A DNA stretch of 64,000 nucleotides from the NCBI RefSeq assembly GCF_902806685.2, contig NC_048547.1:11419196-11483195 (forward strand), read 5' to 3'. This stretch comes from Maniola hyperantus. Its lineage: Eukaryota > Arthropoda > Insecta > Lepidoptera > Nymphalidae. Position 1 is the first letter of the stretch. Every line of letters starts with the position of its first letter. Both the position numbers and the translations under genes were made by a program. Shown here one piece after another: positions 32,297 to 42,654 of the stretch. The notes under the pieces were generated by a model. It was not told the origin of the DNA. It saw only the letters and a list, made by a program, of their open reading frames with translations, and made no database searches.

Positions 32297-32607
32297 GATC
32301 AACCCAAAGCCGGCTCACTACAGAGCACAGGTCTCAGGTCTCCTCTCAGAGTGAGAAGGGTTTTGGCCATAGTCTACCACGCTGGCCATGTGCATATTGG
32401 TAGACTTCACACACCTTTGAAAACATTACGGAGAACTCTCAGGCATGCAGGCTTCCTCACGATGTTTTCCTTCACCGTCAAAGCAAGTGATGTTTAATTA
32501 CTTAAAACGCACATAACTCCGAAAAGTTAGAAGTGCGTGCCCGGGATCGAACTCCCGACCACCGATTAGAAGGTAGACGTCCTATCCAGTAGGCTATCAC
32601 AGCTTTT
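32254..32607 (-). mobile_element. SINE-1 with expanded CAT tail
   Basis: About 13 tandem CAT/ATC units, then GATCAACCCAAAGCCGGCTC through TAGGCTATCACAGC. Full length including head. First half of an inverted pair with 32658-32937. Confidence 0.85.
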
Positions 32608-32657
32608 GGCCGGCCACTTACTTACATCGAACAAACTACAAAATGTGAGCAAAAAAG

Positions 32658-32937
32658 CCGCCTACTCAGGAGGTCGAGGGTTCGATCCCGGCTCTAACTT
32701 TTCGGAGTTATGTGCGTTTTAAGCAATTAAATATCACTTGCTTTAACGGTGAAGGAAAACATCGTAAGGAAACCTGTATGCTTGAGAGTTCTCCATAATG
32801 TTCGCGAATCGCAAGGGTGTGTGAAGTCTGTTAATACGCACTTGGCCAGTGTGGCAGACTTTGGCGCATAAAGACTTTCATTCTGAGAGGAGACTTCTCA
32901 GTAGTAGGCTAGCGATGGGTTGGATCATGATGAATTA
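32658..32937 (+). mobile_element. SINE-1, second half of inverted pair
   Basis: GAGGGTTCGATCCCGG, GTTATGTGCGTTTTAAGCAA, GTGAAGGAAAACATCGTAAG, GATGGGTTGGATCATGATGA. The start of the head is missing. Spacer to the previous copy is only about 50 bases. Confidence 0.8.
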
Positions 32938-33187
32938 GTGCTTAGTTTTGCCGTATCTCTAAAAGCGTGCATTTGAAAGCGCTAATCTCAGAAGTCAGAA
33001 CCTGGTCAAGTAGGTAACATTTCAGAAATCAGATATAAGGTTAAGGTTCCGTAGCCATGCTATAATAGCAACTGCTGCTAAAAACTTCGGCAGTCATATA
33101 ATTCTTAAACGTTAGTTTTTTTCAAAAACCATGAAACCATGCGTTCGTTTTTTATAGGTACCTATTTGCCTATTACAAGATAAGTAT

Positions 33188-33353
33188 AGTCCGTACAAAA
33201 TGAAAACTCAATCGCCATTTTAACTCTATGTGTCAACTGTCATGTCAAAATTACGATTTTAAGATTTTAGTCCTTATTTCAAAAGTGAACCGTACTTTTG
33301 ACATGACGGTTGACACATAGAGTTAAAATGACGAGTGAGATCTCATTTTGTAC
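33188..33353. mobile_element. P-family inverted-repeat element
   Basis: GTACAAAATGAAAACTCAAT and ATCTCATTTTGTAC at the ends, with ATTTTAACTCTATGTGTCAA and TTGACACATAGAGTTAAAAT as arms of about 60 bases. Single copy in the window. Confidence 0.8.
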
Positions 33354-33714
33354 CTACAGCGCTTTTGTTTTATATTTTAATAGCGCCTCGTGCAAAACTG
33401 GGCGTAGGTATAGTTATCAAATTTCAATATCATAAAAGAGATGAACATCAAAATAAAGATGAGCAAACTGAAATCAAATACTTGCGTTTTGCGTTACTTG
33501 AGAGAAGTTTCATACTTCAGTTTTGTTAAGACAATTATTATTATGAGATTCAATCGAAATTATTGCGTCATATTCTTCGGACAATTAAAGTAAATGAAAG
33601 TGAAGCAAAACCCGTTTGCTCATTCAGAGTATATAATAAGACATACATAATTTGGTAAACAGCTTAGGTAATTGTTTTAGCTAAATGTTAGGCAAAAAGG
33701 TAAGATATTTTCTT
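33354..33714. other. No recognised feature
   Basis: AT-rich. Confidence 0.4.
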
Positions 33715-33885
33715 CTAGCTGGTGCCCACGACTTCATCTACGTGGATTTATGTTTCTGAAAATCTTCAATCTTTTTTTAAAAGTTTTTTAGCCTCCAGGT
33801 CTTTAGGTAGTAGGTACCCATGCAAAAATCACGTCAATCCGTTGGCCCCTTACGGAATACACTTTCGCAATTTATAATAAGTAGG
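33715..33885 (+). mobile_element. Rep-C, diverged
   Basis: CTAGCTGGTGCCCACGACTT, CCTCCAGGTCTTTAGGTAG, CATGCAAAAATCACGTCAAT, TTTATAATAAGTAGG. Confidence 0.6.
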
Positions 33886-33973
33886 TACAGGTAAAGGTAC
33901 TTAGTGATTATTGTTTTAAAAATAAAATCTCGCTTTCCACAGCAGAATTAAATTATGCATTGCATATTTTTAA

Positions 33974-34383
33974 ATGACGTATGGAGCGGAAACGTGGACA
34001 CTGACAGTTGGCCTCGTCCACAAACTAAAAGTCGCTCAGTGCGCTATGGAGCGAACTATGTTTCTCAGGGATAAAATCCGGAACGAGGAAATTCGCAGAA
34101 GAACAAAAGCGACCGACATAGCTCAAAGGATTAGCGGGCTGAAGTGGCAATGGGTCATGTCTGTCACAGAACCGATGGGGCAGACGTGTTCTGGTGTGGA
34201 GACCGCGTACCGATAAGCGCAGTGTGGGACGACCTCCAGCCCGCTGGACCGATGACCTGAAGAAGGTGGTGGGGAGCGGATGGATGAGGAAGGCGGAGGA
34301 CCATGTTTGGTGGCGCGCTCTTGGAAAGGCCTATGTCCAGCAGTGGACGCAAACAGGCTGATGGATTGGATTGGATTGGATTG
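33974..34383 (+). pseudogene. RTE ORF2 C-terminal relic with 3' tail
   Basis: Plus strand reads YGAETWTLTVGLVHKLKV, LRDKIRNEEIRRRTKATD, DIAQRISGLKWQW, then shifted frames encode a VGRPPARWTDDLKKVV-like string and end at AAGGCCTATGTCCAGCAGTG. A tandem GATTG tail (34363-34382) follows, as RTE elements often have. These are the residues after the reverse transcriptase domain. At least two frameshifts. The best-preserved RTE relic here. Confidence 0.8.
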
Positions 34384-34759
34384 ATATTTTTAAAATGCAA
34401 ATCGTTGTGTTTAAGAGCTTCCGTATATTATATTTAGGATTATAAAATATTCATAGCGACCATCGCACCTGTACAGAGTCAAGTGCCAACGCCCTTCAGG
34501 ACAATAAGCAACATCCCTTCAGAAGGGAGACTCTATTAGCCACTAACGTAAACACTGTCAAAGTACCAGACCACTCGGTCAAAAATATATTTGGATCCGT
34601 ATTTACTTTTAAAGTTATCTGGGTATTAATCAATCAAGTTACCTATGTGAGATTTCTGAAATCTAAATGTGATTTCCCGATGTTAGGAAAAATTGTTTTA
34701 ATGCGTGTGTGGAAATTTTTGATATGCTTCTCTATTTTCCGTGTATCATAGCCACGAAT

Positions 34760-34880
34760 TCATATCTGCCAATCCGCACTTGGCCAGCGTGGTGGACTAT
34801 GGTCAAACCATTCTCATACTGTGAGAAGACTCGTGCTCTGTAATGTGCCAGCTAAGGGTTGATTATGATTATGATCATGA
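34760..34880 (+). mobile_element. SINE-1, 5'-truncated
   Basis: TCTGCCAATCCGCACTTGGC, GTGCTCTGTAATGTGCCAGC, GGGTTGATTATGATTATGAT. Confidence 0.65.
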
Positions 34881-35244
34881 TAGACACGAATTATATTTTG
34901 TCAGAGTGTAATCTTCTACACTAATTCTAATATTAGTATGGATTGTCTTTGCTTTGGAGGAAAAGTTATTTCGAAAAATTTCTAGAAAAATACTTAAATC
35001 AGTAGTTCAAGAGTAGAGTAAGTACCTAATTCTTCTTTATTTATAAGCCAAATAACACTTCTCTTAGGCGTACGGCTTGATGGCGCCATGAGGATAGAGT
35101 TTTGCTCGGTATTTCCGGTACGGTTCCACGATCTGACTCTTAAATATTTTAATAGCTTAGTAAGTAAAGTATAAGGTTTCAGCTTCACACATAAAAATAA
35201 CTCGCAAAATTCTTGCATTTTCTTGGCCTGCTAAAATGGCACAG
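34881..35244. other. No recognised feature
   Basis: Nothing recognised. Confidence 0.4.
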
Positions 35245-35402
35245 ATAGGTAAGCGTCAAGTCAAGATGGCAATCGGGGAGGAACGCACTCACACCCGCAC
35301 AGCCCCCTCGGTAACCTGGTGCGGGCGAGCGCGGGAGACGTGCGGTACGTCCCCCCGCCTCATACCCCGATTGGTATCTCAATCTGTCTCGTACTAGGTA
35401 TA
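35245..35402. mobile_element. J-family element, copy 3
   Basis: GTCAAGATGGCAATCGGGGA, CACACCCGCACAGCCCCC, TCCCCCCGCCTCATACCCCG, CAATCTGTCTCGTACTAGGT. The middle is inverted relative to copy 2. Confidence 0.65.
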
Positions 35403-35461
35403 GGTACCTATATGTATATACCTAATAATATAATTTAATGTAGTTTTGAATTTAATTTTCA

Positions 35462-35596
35462 CAGCCGTACTCAGAGTCGCTTAATCGTTACTTAAGTTTA
35501 GTTAAAACGAGACAGAGCTAGGTATATCTCTCACATAATTAATCTGTCTCGTTTTAACTTAAAGTAACGATTAGCGACTCTGAGTGCGGCGGTCAG
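35462..35596. mobile_element. Hairpin MITE related to 2568-2702
   Basis: GCCGTACTCAGAGTCGCTTA and GCGACTCTGAGTGCGGCGG form the ends; core AAAACGAGACAG ... CTGTCTCGTTTTAACT. Core matches the element at 2568 but the outer TIRs differ. Confidence 0.75.
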
Positions 35597-36312
35597 TGTT
35601 GTTGTCATTAATTGTTGAAAATGGCAAATACCGTCAGTAGAAAGGTCACGTCAGCGTCTACTTCGTTGACGTCATTTTGGAGCTGATTATTTGTTCTGTC
35701 GACGTCATCAGTAGGTATTTTATCGGCGCGAAGAATGCGCCATTTTCAGCTCTGGCGGCCATATGCGATCACCTTAAAGATTTCTTGACTTTACTTGGCT
35801 AAACTAGTCAAGTTTGCTTTCATACTAACTAGCTATCAATATAGGTAAGTAATATGAAATGCCATTTTCCACTTTTGTTTTATTTTATGTGGTGTAGTGG
35901 GCAGAATTATTGCTTTTACTGAGCTAGCTTAGCCTCGGCTAAGTAGTTTAGGTACATTAAAAGTAAATCTATTGATTGACGTCTTTTATCGTATTTAATA
36001 TCGATATCCCACACCGATATCGTATTCGTGACTTAGAGGAAAACGTTAGTGGTACCTACATAATAATTCAATGATTCGTGATAGATTTTTGTAAGAAATT
36101 ATACGCAAGTGGCTTAAAAAATAATTCGTGCAAGCCGCGCTGGCTGTGAGGACAAAAAATACGTGAAGAAACTTTCGAATACTCTCGGCCCGATCGTATT
36201 ATGAAACGGTTTGCGAAAGCGACTGTTGCGCCACGGCGCGCGGCGAGCCTCAGCCGGCCCACGAGGCACGAGCGACGAGTTTTTGACAACACCCTAACCT
36301 CCTGATATCATC
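35597..36312. other. Unassigned; CRE-like words
   Basis: TTGACGTCATTTTGG and CGACGTCATC near 35668-35708, GAATGCGCCATTTTC. CG-rich 36200-36290. No family recognised. Confidence 0.35.
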
Positions 36313-36969
36313 TTAAGCCCTAGTAAGACACAACGCGTGACGCACAGCACGGCAGGAAGTCTGATGTTACACGTGACTACTCGCTACACGACGCGTCAGC
36401 TCCTGCTGATTTGATCACAGACCACTCTGCAGCGCGACGTCAGCGGATCGTGGAAGGAACAGCATAGACTGTAGTGTGAACGCTTTCTGGATCATTATCA
36501 ATATTATAAACGCGAAAGTGTGTTTGTTTGTTGTTTTGTCCTTGAATCAAGTCGCAACGGATCGACGTGATTTTTTGCATGGGTACTTATAGTTAAAGAC
36601 CTGGAGAGTGACAGGCTACTTTTTATCGCAGAAAATCAATGGGTTCCTGTGTGATTTTTGCGAACAGTATACTCAACTAGCTGATGCCTGCGAATTAGCT
36701 AGTTAAGTATACCTACTGTTAACCAAACTGACGTTGAAATCAACGAGCTCCCAAACATTTTTAAGCGCTTACGAACACGAAGAAACCCATACTGTTATAT
36801 GTTTTTTTATGGAAATAAATTAAAAAAAAACTAAATTGACGCGGATGGAGTTGCAGCACCGATGAGTTGCAGGCATCATCTAGTTTCGTATAATTTATCA
36901 TAACTTACAACTTTTAGACCACGCTTAGGAGTCGCTGCCGTTACGCTTTATGTTTGTCCAATCCTTTAA
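36313..36969. mobile_element. Y-family TTAA element, copy 2
   Basis: TTAAGCCCTAG, AAGACACAACGCGTGACGCA at the left; GTCGCTGCCGTTACGCTTTA, TGTTTGTCCAATCCTTTAA at the right. TTAA at both borders (36313-36316, 36966-36969). Diverged TIRs match copy 1 (24605). A Rep-C copy is nested inside. Confidence 0.45.
36497..36660 (-). mobile_element. Rep-C nested in Y copy 2
   Basis: ATAAACGCGAAAGTGTGTTT, CAACGGATCGACGTGATTTT, GACCTGGAGAGTGACAGGC. A shorter Rep-C-type terminal block (GACGCGGATGGAGTTGCAGC) is at 36838-36885. Confidence 0.65.
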
Positions 36970-37144
36970 ACCGGTATTGGAATAGCGATTAAAGTGATAT
37001 CAGTTCTCCGTGGGAGTTCTGTGGACACGTCTTTATCGAGAATGCGCTTGACAACGACCTAACTGAACTGACCCAATAAGTACATGGTAACACGCATCAC
37101 AGTCTCACGCTAATTTAGCAGAGATATCATATCAGAGAGCGGTG

Positions 37145-37442
37145 ATACTTGATAGCCTAATCGTTAAGACGTCTCGGCCACTCGGCAGGTCGGGCGGTTC
37201 GATCCCGGGCACGCACCTCTAACTTTGTGGTTTTAAGCCATTAAATATCACTTGCTTTAACGGTGAAGGAAAACATCTTGAGGAAACCTGCATGCGCGAA
37301 AGTTCACTATAATGCTCTCAAAAGTGTGTGAAGTCTGCCAATCCGCACTGGGCTTGTGCTTAAATCCTCATTCTGAGCGGAGACTCGTTCTCAAGCCGGC
37401 GGCGCGGCGATGGGTTGATCATGATGATGATGATGATGATGA
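37145..37442 (+). mobile_element. SINE-1, full length with GAT tail
   Basis: TGATAGCCTAATCGTTAAGA, GGTTCGATCCCGGGCACGCA, GTGAAGGAAAACATCTTGAG, GATGATGATGATGATGATGA. Small deletions in the body. Confidence 0.8.
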
Positions 37443-37579
37443 TCCTGGCAAATAGCTGATTACCTTTATTTGTTAGGTTAGGAGATAGGAGTTAGGAACT
37501 TTGGTTGGAGTGATTTCCATTTTCCTAGTTCGCAGGTTCCTACTGACGAGAACCCACAAGCATTGAATTACATATGAAT

Positions 37580-37757
37580 CAGTACCCTTATTATAAATGC
37601 GAAAGTGTGTTTGTTTGTTAGTTTGTCCATCAATCACGTCGCAACGGTGCAACGGATTGACGTGATTTTTGCATGGGTATAGATAAAGACCTACTTTTAT
37701 CCCGGGATTTTTAAAAACCTAATTCCAACGCGGACGAAGTCGCGGGCATCAGCTAGT
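37580..37757 (-). mobile_element. Rep-C copy
   Basis: TACCCTTATTATAAATGCGA, CGGATTGACGTGATTTTTGC, ACGCGGACGAAGTCGCGGGC. Internal deletion of the GGAGAGTGAC block. Confidence 0.7.
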
Positions 37758-37929
37758 TTGCTCGTAAACAATTTTGCTTGCAGGACAGCAGATGATGTTC
37801 TGCCTGACCAAGTCGGAGCCAATTTAGCTTAGTCTTGGAACTCCTAGGTTCATAATCTTCTCGGCAACGTATTTATACGACAGTAGGTAGGTACACGCGC
37901 TGTCTAAGAGATCACCAATTCTTTTTTAA

Positions 37930-38157
37930 AGAACTAGCTTATGCTCGCGACTTCGTTCGCGTGGACTTCACAATTTCAAACGCCTATTTCACCCCCTTAG
38001 GCGTTGGATTTTCAAATTCCTTTCTTAGCGGATGCCTACTTCATAATAGCTATCTGTATGCCAAATTTCAGCCCGAATCCATCCAGTAGTTTGAGCTGTG
38101 CGTTGATAGATCAGTCGTCAGTCAGTCAGTTCACCTTTTCCATTTATATTATATTAG
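37930..38157 (+). mobile_element. Rep-A copy
   Basis: GAACTAGCTTATGCTCGCGA, TAGCGGATGCCTACTTCATA, GTCAGTCAGTCAGTTCACCT, TTTATATTATATTA. Confidence 0.75.
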
Positions 38158-39151
38158 CCAAGTTCATCATGATGACTAATATTCCATTTCCCCTCCAACT
38201 AAGCGTAAAGCTTGGCTAGGAGAAGGTACGAAAATGGGCAACCGGCAACCTTTCGAATTCAGTCCGCTCCTTTAACCATTTAGCTATTGTTTCAAGTTCG
38301 CCAGAGTTCAGTTCAAAATTCAGATGTACCTACAAGAATGTTTGGCACTTCGGCCTGACAGGTTAGGTATGTAAGTACAGTATCTCTCTGCAATGTAAAC
38401 TAGATAGACATTGGCGTGTTGAGCTACACGACTGGGCCGGGAACTGGTTAGGCGAGAGGCGGAGGCGCGGGCCCCAGACGGAGGGACGTCATTACCTGCG
38501 CCCTCCCCGCGCGCACACCCCCCGCACACAACCCGCTAAAGCCCGCGCGAACCGTAACTTCATTGTATTCGCAGCCACGCAGCACTGCGAAATAAAATTC
38601 GGCGTAGGTAGCGGAGACGTTTTTGCCAAACATCGTTTCAAGGCAACTCGATTATCGGCCTTTTGATAGCGCCTAAACGCGGAACCTACGTAATGAAGTC
38701 TATGAGTACATTCCTAACTTGTTACAAAACTAACAGCTTTGTTTGAGCGAGGTCACGAAATAGGTTACTACGTAAAGGGCTTTAATTTGTGTATACGGAA
38801 GGTAGAGCTAATTACTCTGAGCTCGTAGTAAGTATAAATAAGTATAAGTACCTAAGTATAAATAACTTGTTATCGCTTTTATATAAAAGTAGCGGAAGAT
38901 TCCGTAGATTCTGTAATTCAGATTTGTCTATCCTCAATCTTTCTTTTCTTCTATTATTAGTTTTATACTTAGTATTATCTACTACCTACGCATCGGAAAA
39001 TACCAAACGGGAAGTTCGCGACAAATCGAACGTAAGATGCTCATTAGTTAACGACAAATTAGGAACTTCGCTCTTTGCTTTGAACTCTAGTAGGTATACT
39101 CATTACTCATGTCACAATCACAAGATTACGCGTTATAGTGCGTGTCTCTGT
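38158..39151. other. Unassigned; GC-rich 38430-38545
   Basis: GGCGAGAGGCGGAGGCGCGG, CCTCCCCGCGCGCACACCCC suggest a J-like or promoter-like patch. No exon structure seen. Confidence 0.35.
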
Positions 39152-39738
39152 TTAAGTTTCTGTACGCACCTAAGCTGCGCTGCGCGTTCACTGCACGTCG
39201 TGGCACAGAGCGTCAAAATATTATTTCTATCATTTGTATAGCGATACCGCACTAGAGCGGCGCTGCACAGCGCTTCACCGCGCGTTGCCGCGCGTCGCCG
39301 CGCGTCGCGGCTGGGAGAATATTGTGAAGCGCAGCGAAGCGACGCGCGGTGCAGCGACGCTAGTGCGACATACCCAGCGGCGCGTCGCGTCGCTTCAGAA
39401 TGCGTACGGCGCTCGATAAGATACACGCGCATCGAGTAAGTATTAAGTATAGCGTGATAGACCTCAAAAATCAAATACGTAGGTTTTAATTTTTGTTATA
39501 AGTTATATCCTCAAATTCCAAACCCCTAGGATGTCGGCTTCCACCCTTTCCCTCTTCAATGTCGCGACGGTTGTTGTTCGTACGCGATCGGGCAGTAGAA
39601 GTGACGCGACAAGTGACGCGAGCTGCCGCGTACTGCAGTTTGTAGTGCGGTAGGTACGTGAGCGGCCATGAAGTGACGCTTTCTGCAGTCGGACTGAAGC
39701 GATGCGCAGCGCAGCTACAGGTGCGTACGCAGCTTTAA
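39152..39738 (+). mobile_element. M-family GC-rich TTAA element, copy 2 (empty site)
   Basis: TTAA at 39152-39155 and 39735-39738 around TIRs CTGTACGCACCTAAGCTGCG and CGCAGCTACAGGTGCGTACG. Same interior as copy 1 (GGCTGGGAGAATATTGTGAA) but opposite orientation and no hAT. Frames across it come from its CG-rich composition. Confidence 0.8.
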
Positions 39739-39808
39739 GCGAATTCAAGGTAAAACTGAACGCCTGCGCACTGCAGGATTCCATTTTGAAAATGAGTCGG
39801 TTTTATAA

Positions 39809-40050
39809 GATGGCGGCTTTAAAATAGCTGTTCATAGATACCTACTTATTGTCGACGGAAGTGACGTTTGAACGTCCAGCGTGTCAAGTGTAACTGGTAA
39901 GAAAAGCAAGGCCTCAGAATACAGAACCAATCTGTATTCTGAGGCCAAGGCTAACATTAAGGAAGGAATTATGGCTAGACTACTAAGATGGCGGCTTAAA
40001 ACAGCAGTTTTGTTCGTGTAGCTATTTTGACGGAAGTGACGTATGAAAGA
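39809..40050 (+). repeat. Direct repeat flanking a perfect hairpin
   Basis: AAGATGGCGGCTTTAAAATA ... GACGGAAGTGACGT (39809-39870) recurs at 39988-40045 (AAGATGGCGGCTTAAAACAG ... GACGGAAGTGACGT). Between them, GGCCTCAGAATACAGA (39910-39925), a 5-base loop and the exact complement (39931-39946). Confidence 0.7.
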
Positions 40051-40486
40051 ACGTTTCCGTCCGAAAAAGTTTTTAATAGGTATTTTACTTAAACACACCA
40101 TGCTTAATGTTTAATTGCCTATTTGATCGGATGAATTGCTGCTGTTGCCAACCAAACAACAGGTAATAAAAGAACTTGAAATTGTAACAAATGGTTTACA
40201 AAGAGTAAACAAAAACAGTCGGGAGGCAATAAACAAAAAGTTTAGCCCGAAGGTCGGCCGAGTGTACGCGCCTAAAGACCAAAGAGCGATCATTTCAAAC
40301 TCTGCCCGACGACGGTTCCACGTACTGGGTCAAGTTCAAAATCTAAATGAAACTTGATTTTTATTCCAGTTGAAGTGAGAATAAAGTTCAGCCTAAAGTT
40401 ACAGAGCCCCAGTACGACTCGTTGCGGACGGTAATGTATTTCGTCAGACGCCCAAGCATGATCAGCTGCGTGATTGCGGTAGAATG
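40051..40486. other. No recognised feature
   Basis: A 73-codon frame at 40136-40357 has no recognisable motif. Confidence 0.35.
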
Positions 40487-40645
40487 ACAGCTACAATGTC
40501 ACGATCGCAAACACCTCTGATTGGTTGATGCTAGCTCACTATTGCCTACAATTGTTGCATTGTTGCAACAAGACTAGCACGAATTCAGCCAATCACAACA
40601 ATTGAGATTATAATAATGATTGATTGAATGATGTACGAAATCGCC
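40487..40645. mobile_element. N-family element, copy 2
   Basis: CACCTCTGATTGGTTGATGC, CATTGTTGCAACAAGACTAG, AGCCAATCACAACAATTGAG. Reverse orientation of 7678-7830. Confidence 0.5.
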
Positions 40646-40730
40646 CTACTGTACGACAGAAAAACACAAATGAAGTAGACCTAATATTATGAGTGAGATA
40701 ACAGACTGAGCCGTGATAGCCTAGTGGCTA

Positions 40731-40744
40731 GCACGTCCGCCTCC
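40731..40744 (+). repeat. Target-site duplication, left copy
   Basis: GCACGTCCGCCTCC, identical to 45830-45843. The preceding A may add one base (ambiguous with the poly(A)). Confidence 0.9.
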
Positions 40745-40992
40745 CGTGCGGAGTTGGCTGCTCTCCCATCGGGCGCGTCCCCGGCTGGCGGATAGGGGAT
40801 TTCCCTCACCAGATTTATCTGGCGGGTACTGGGGAAATAAAATACTCAGCGCGGACCAAAAGCAGCACAACAAATCCAGGCAGCGTCTGTACTCGGAGCG
40901 AGCGGCTGGCTGGTCAGCGTCTGTCCCACATTGGGCGGCTGTTTTCCGGAAGATGTGTAGGAGGAAGAAGGACGTACGGGAGAAACTAGAAA
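40745..40992 (+). promoter_or_regulatory. LINE 5' UTR
   Basis: Between the duplication and the ORF1 ATG; an in-frame TAG at 40987-40989 fixes the ORF1 start. GC-rich, with the short hairpin CCAGATTTATCTGG. Internal promoters usually lie here in this class, but no motif is identified. Confidence 0.5.
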
Positions 40993-42654
40993 ATGAAAGC
41001 ACAACAAAAAAAGATACTACCCCAGGCGGGTTCCGGCGCTGATAGTGCCGGGGAATCCCGCCCCCTGACAGTTTCGGCTGACAGGGGCTGCCCCTCGTAT
41101 TCTGGGGAGGGCAACGTTTTGCTGAATTTGGATACACCATTTGCTAGGTCTGGCCTGCTACAACGCACGCCACCTAAAACGACGACACAGGCGCGGACAT
41201 GGACTGATACTGAACAAACGGAAACGGAGGACGGAATATCAACAGGAGATGAAGGGGTGCAATGCAGACGACCACCCTACGTAAGCCCCCTGACATTTTT
41301 CTCACCCATGGCAAGCACGCCGAAGAATAGGGATGGGAAAAGGAAAAAGTCACCGAAGAGTAATAAGGAGACAGAAAGCCTAGAAGAAAAGGAAGACCGA
41401 CTTTTGGGTGAACTGTTCGACAACGTCGTAGCTGTAAACTCGCTCGTGGACAGACAAGGGCCATACAAGAATACAGCCAATGAGATCAAGACAAGATTGC
41501 GAGAGCTGCAAAAGCTGTGTGGACGGGTCAAGGACGTCAGAAGAATGAGAATAGAGGAAAAAGGCGAAGAGACTGAGAGAACCCCAAAAAGGGCAAAGAC
41601 AGTTGCAGTGGTGTTAGAAGAAAAAGGTACAAATACATCGACCGGAGGTGAGATGGAAGGACTAGAATGGGATGATGCTCTAAGTATGGAAATGGAGTGG
41701 AAGGAAGTACAATCAAAAGGGAAACGACGACACCAAAAGGAGCGAAAGAGGAACAAAGAAATAGTAAGATACCCGGTGGAGATCAACCGGGTGCAGGATA
41801 AGGAAAAAGAGAAAGATGCCAAGGAAGATACACTAACAAAGACAGGGAGGAACCTGGAAGAGGAAAAGGCGCCAAATCCAAAAGCTAAGAAGAAAGGAAA
41901 AAATAAGGTGGGGAAAAAGCCAACCGGTAGAAAGCCGTTTGCAAAGCCTGAAGCACTGCTAATCGAGGTAAAAGACCGTGACTATGCCAGTGTACTGAAA
42001 GAGGTGAAGTCGGGACTAGCAAGCGAGGATGTAGTATTCTCTAAGGTAAGGAAGACCAGAAAGGGCGATATACTCCTTGAGCTAGAGAAAGGTCAAGATG
42101 GAAGTGCCTTACAAATAAAAGAGAAAGTGGGGGGGCTGTGTCCAAGTTTAACGCTTAGAGCGTTAAAGGAGTCTGCCGATGTCGTAATTAGGGGACTAGA
42201 TCTCACAGTAGAAAAAGAAGAAGTAGAAGAGTCATTAAAACAAAAGGTGAAGGAGTTCCGCATAAAGAGTTTTTGGGAAAACCGATACGGTAGTAAGACA
42301 GCCCTGGTCGAGCTCCCGAAGGAGGAAGCTCAAAAACTTGCAGACCAGAAAAAGATAAAGATAGGATGGATGAGGGTCCCAATCAGGCTCTCAGTAGAAA
42401 GGAAAAGATGCTACAGGTGCCTCGAATACGGGCATATTTCAGTGGGGTGCCCAGGCCAGGACCGAAGTAAAAAGTGCTACAACTGTGGCAACGAGGGACA
42501 TAAGGCCATAGACTGCGAGAGGGAAACAGCTTGCGCTATCTGTCTGGATAAAGGCCTGAATAACACAAGACATCGAATGGGCTCCAAGAACTGCCCGTCC
42601 TGGAAGGAAAAGGTGCCCGGTGGAAGGATCAAAGAGCCAAAAAACGGGGTTTAG
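40993..42654 (+). CDS. LINE ORF1, gag-like nucleic-acid-binding protein
   Basis: 553 residues. ORF1 proteins of this clade coat the element RNA and form the ribonucleoprotein that returns to the nucleus. The N-terminal half is charged and low complexity (Lys/Glu-rich, possible coiled coil around EEKEDRLLGELFDNVV and RLRELQKLCGRVKDV; nuclear-signal-like KKKGKNKVGKKPTGRK). Three zinc knuckles end it: C-X2-C-X4-H-X4-C at 473-486 (CYRCLEYGHISVGC), the same spacing at 495-508 (CYNCGNEGHKAIDC), and a longer C-X2-C-X9-H-X6-C at 514-534. This trio is characteristic of R1/Jockey-type ORF1. The ATG at 40993 follows an in-frame stop, so the start is firm. The last sense codons hold a slippery heptamer. 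Confidence 0.9.
   Translation: MKAQQKKILPQAGSGADSAGESRPLTVSADRGCPSYSGEGNVLLNLDTPFARSGLLQRTPPKTTTQARTWTDTEQTETEDGISTGDEGVQCRRPPYVSPLTFFSPMASTPKNRDGKRKKSPKSNKETESLEEKEDRLLGELFDNVVAVNSLVDRQGPYKNTANEIKTRLRELQKLCGRVKDVRRMRIEEKGEETERTPKRAKTVAVVLEEKGTNTSTGGEMEGLEWDDALSMEMEWKEVQSKGKRRHQKERKRNKEIVRYPVEINRVQDKEKEKDAKEDTLTKTGRNLEEEKAPNPKAKKKGKNKVGKKPTGRKPFAKPEALLIEVKDRDYASVLKEVKSGLASEDVVFSKVRKTRKGDILLELEKGQDGSALQIKEKVGGLCPSLTLRALKESADVVIRGLDLTVEKEEVEESLKQKVKEFRIKSFWENRYGSKTALVELPKEEAQKLADQKKIKIGWMRVPIRLSVERKRCYRCLEYGHISVGCPGQDRSKKCYNCGNEGHKAIDCERETACAICLDKGLNNTRHRMGSKNCPSWKEKVPGGRIKEPKNGV

Noticed and set aside
39133..39474. 113-codon and overlapping frames on both strands
   Set aside because: They lie in the CG-rich M element, where stop codons are rare in all frames.
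40746..41042. 98-codon frame upstream of LINE ORF1 as an extra ORF
   Set aside because: It starts in the SINE/5' UTR region, overlaps ORF1 in another frame and has no motif.
41277..41822. 181-codon minus-strand frame and other antisense frames across the LINE
   Set aside because: Shadows of ORF1 and ORF2 with no motif; Ser/Phe-rich as expected from antisense of Lys/Glu-rich coding sequence.
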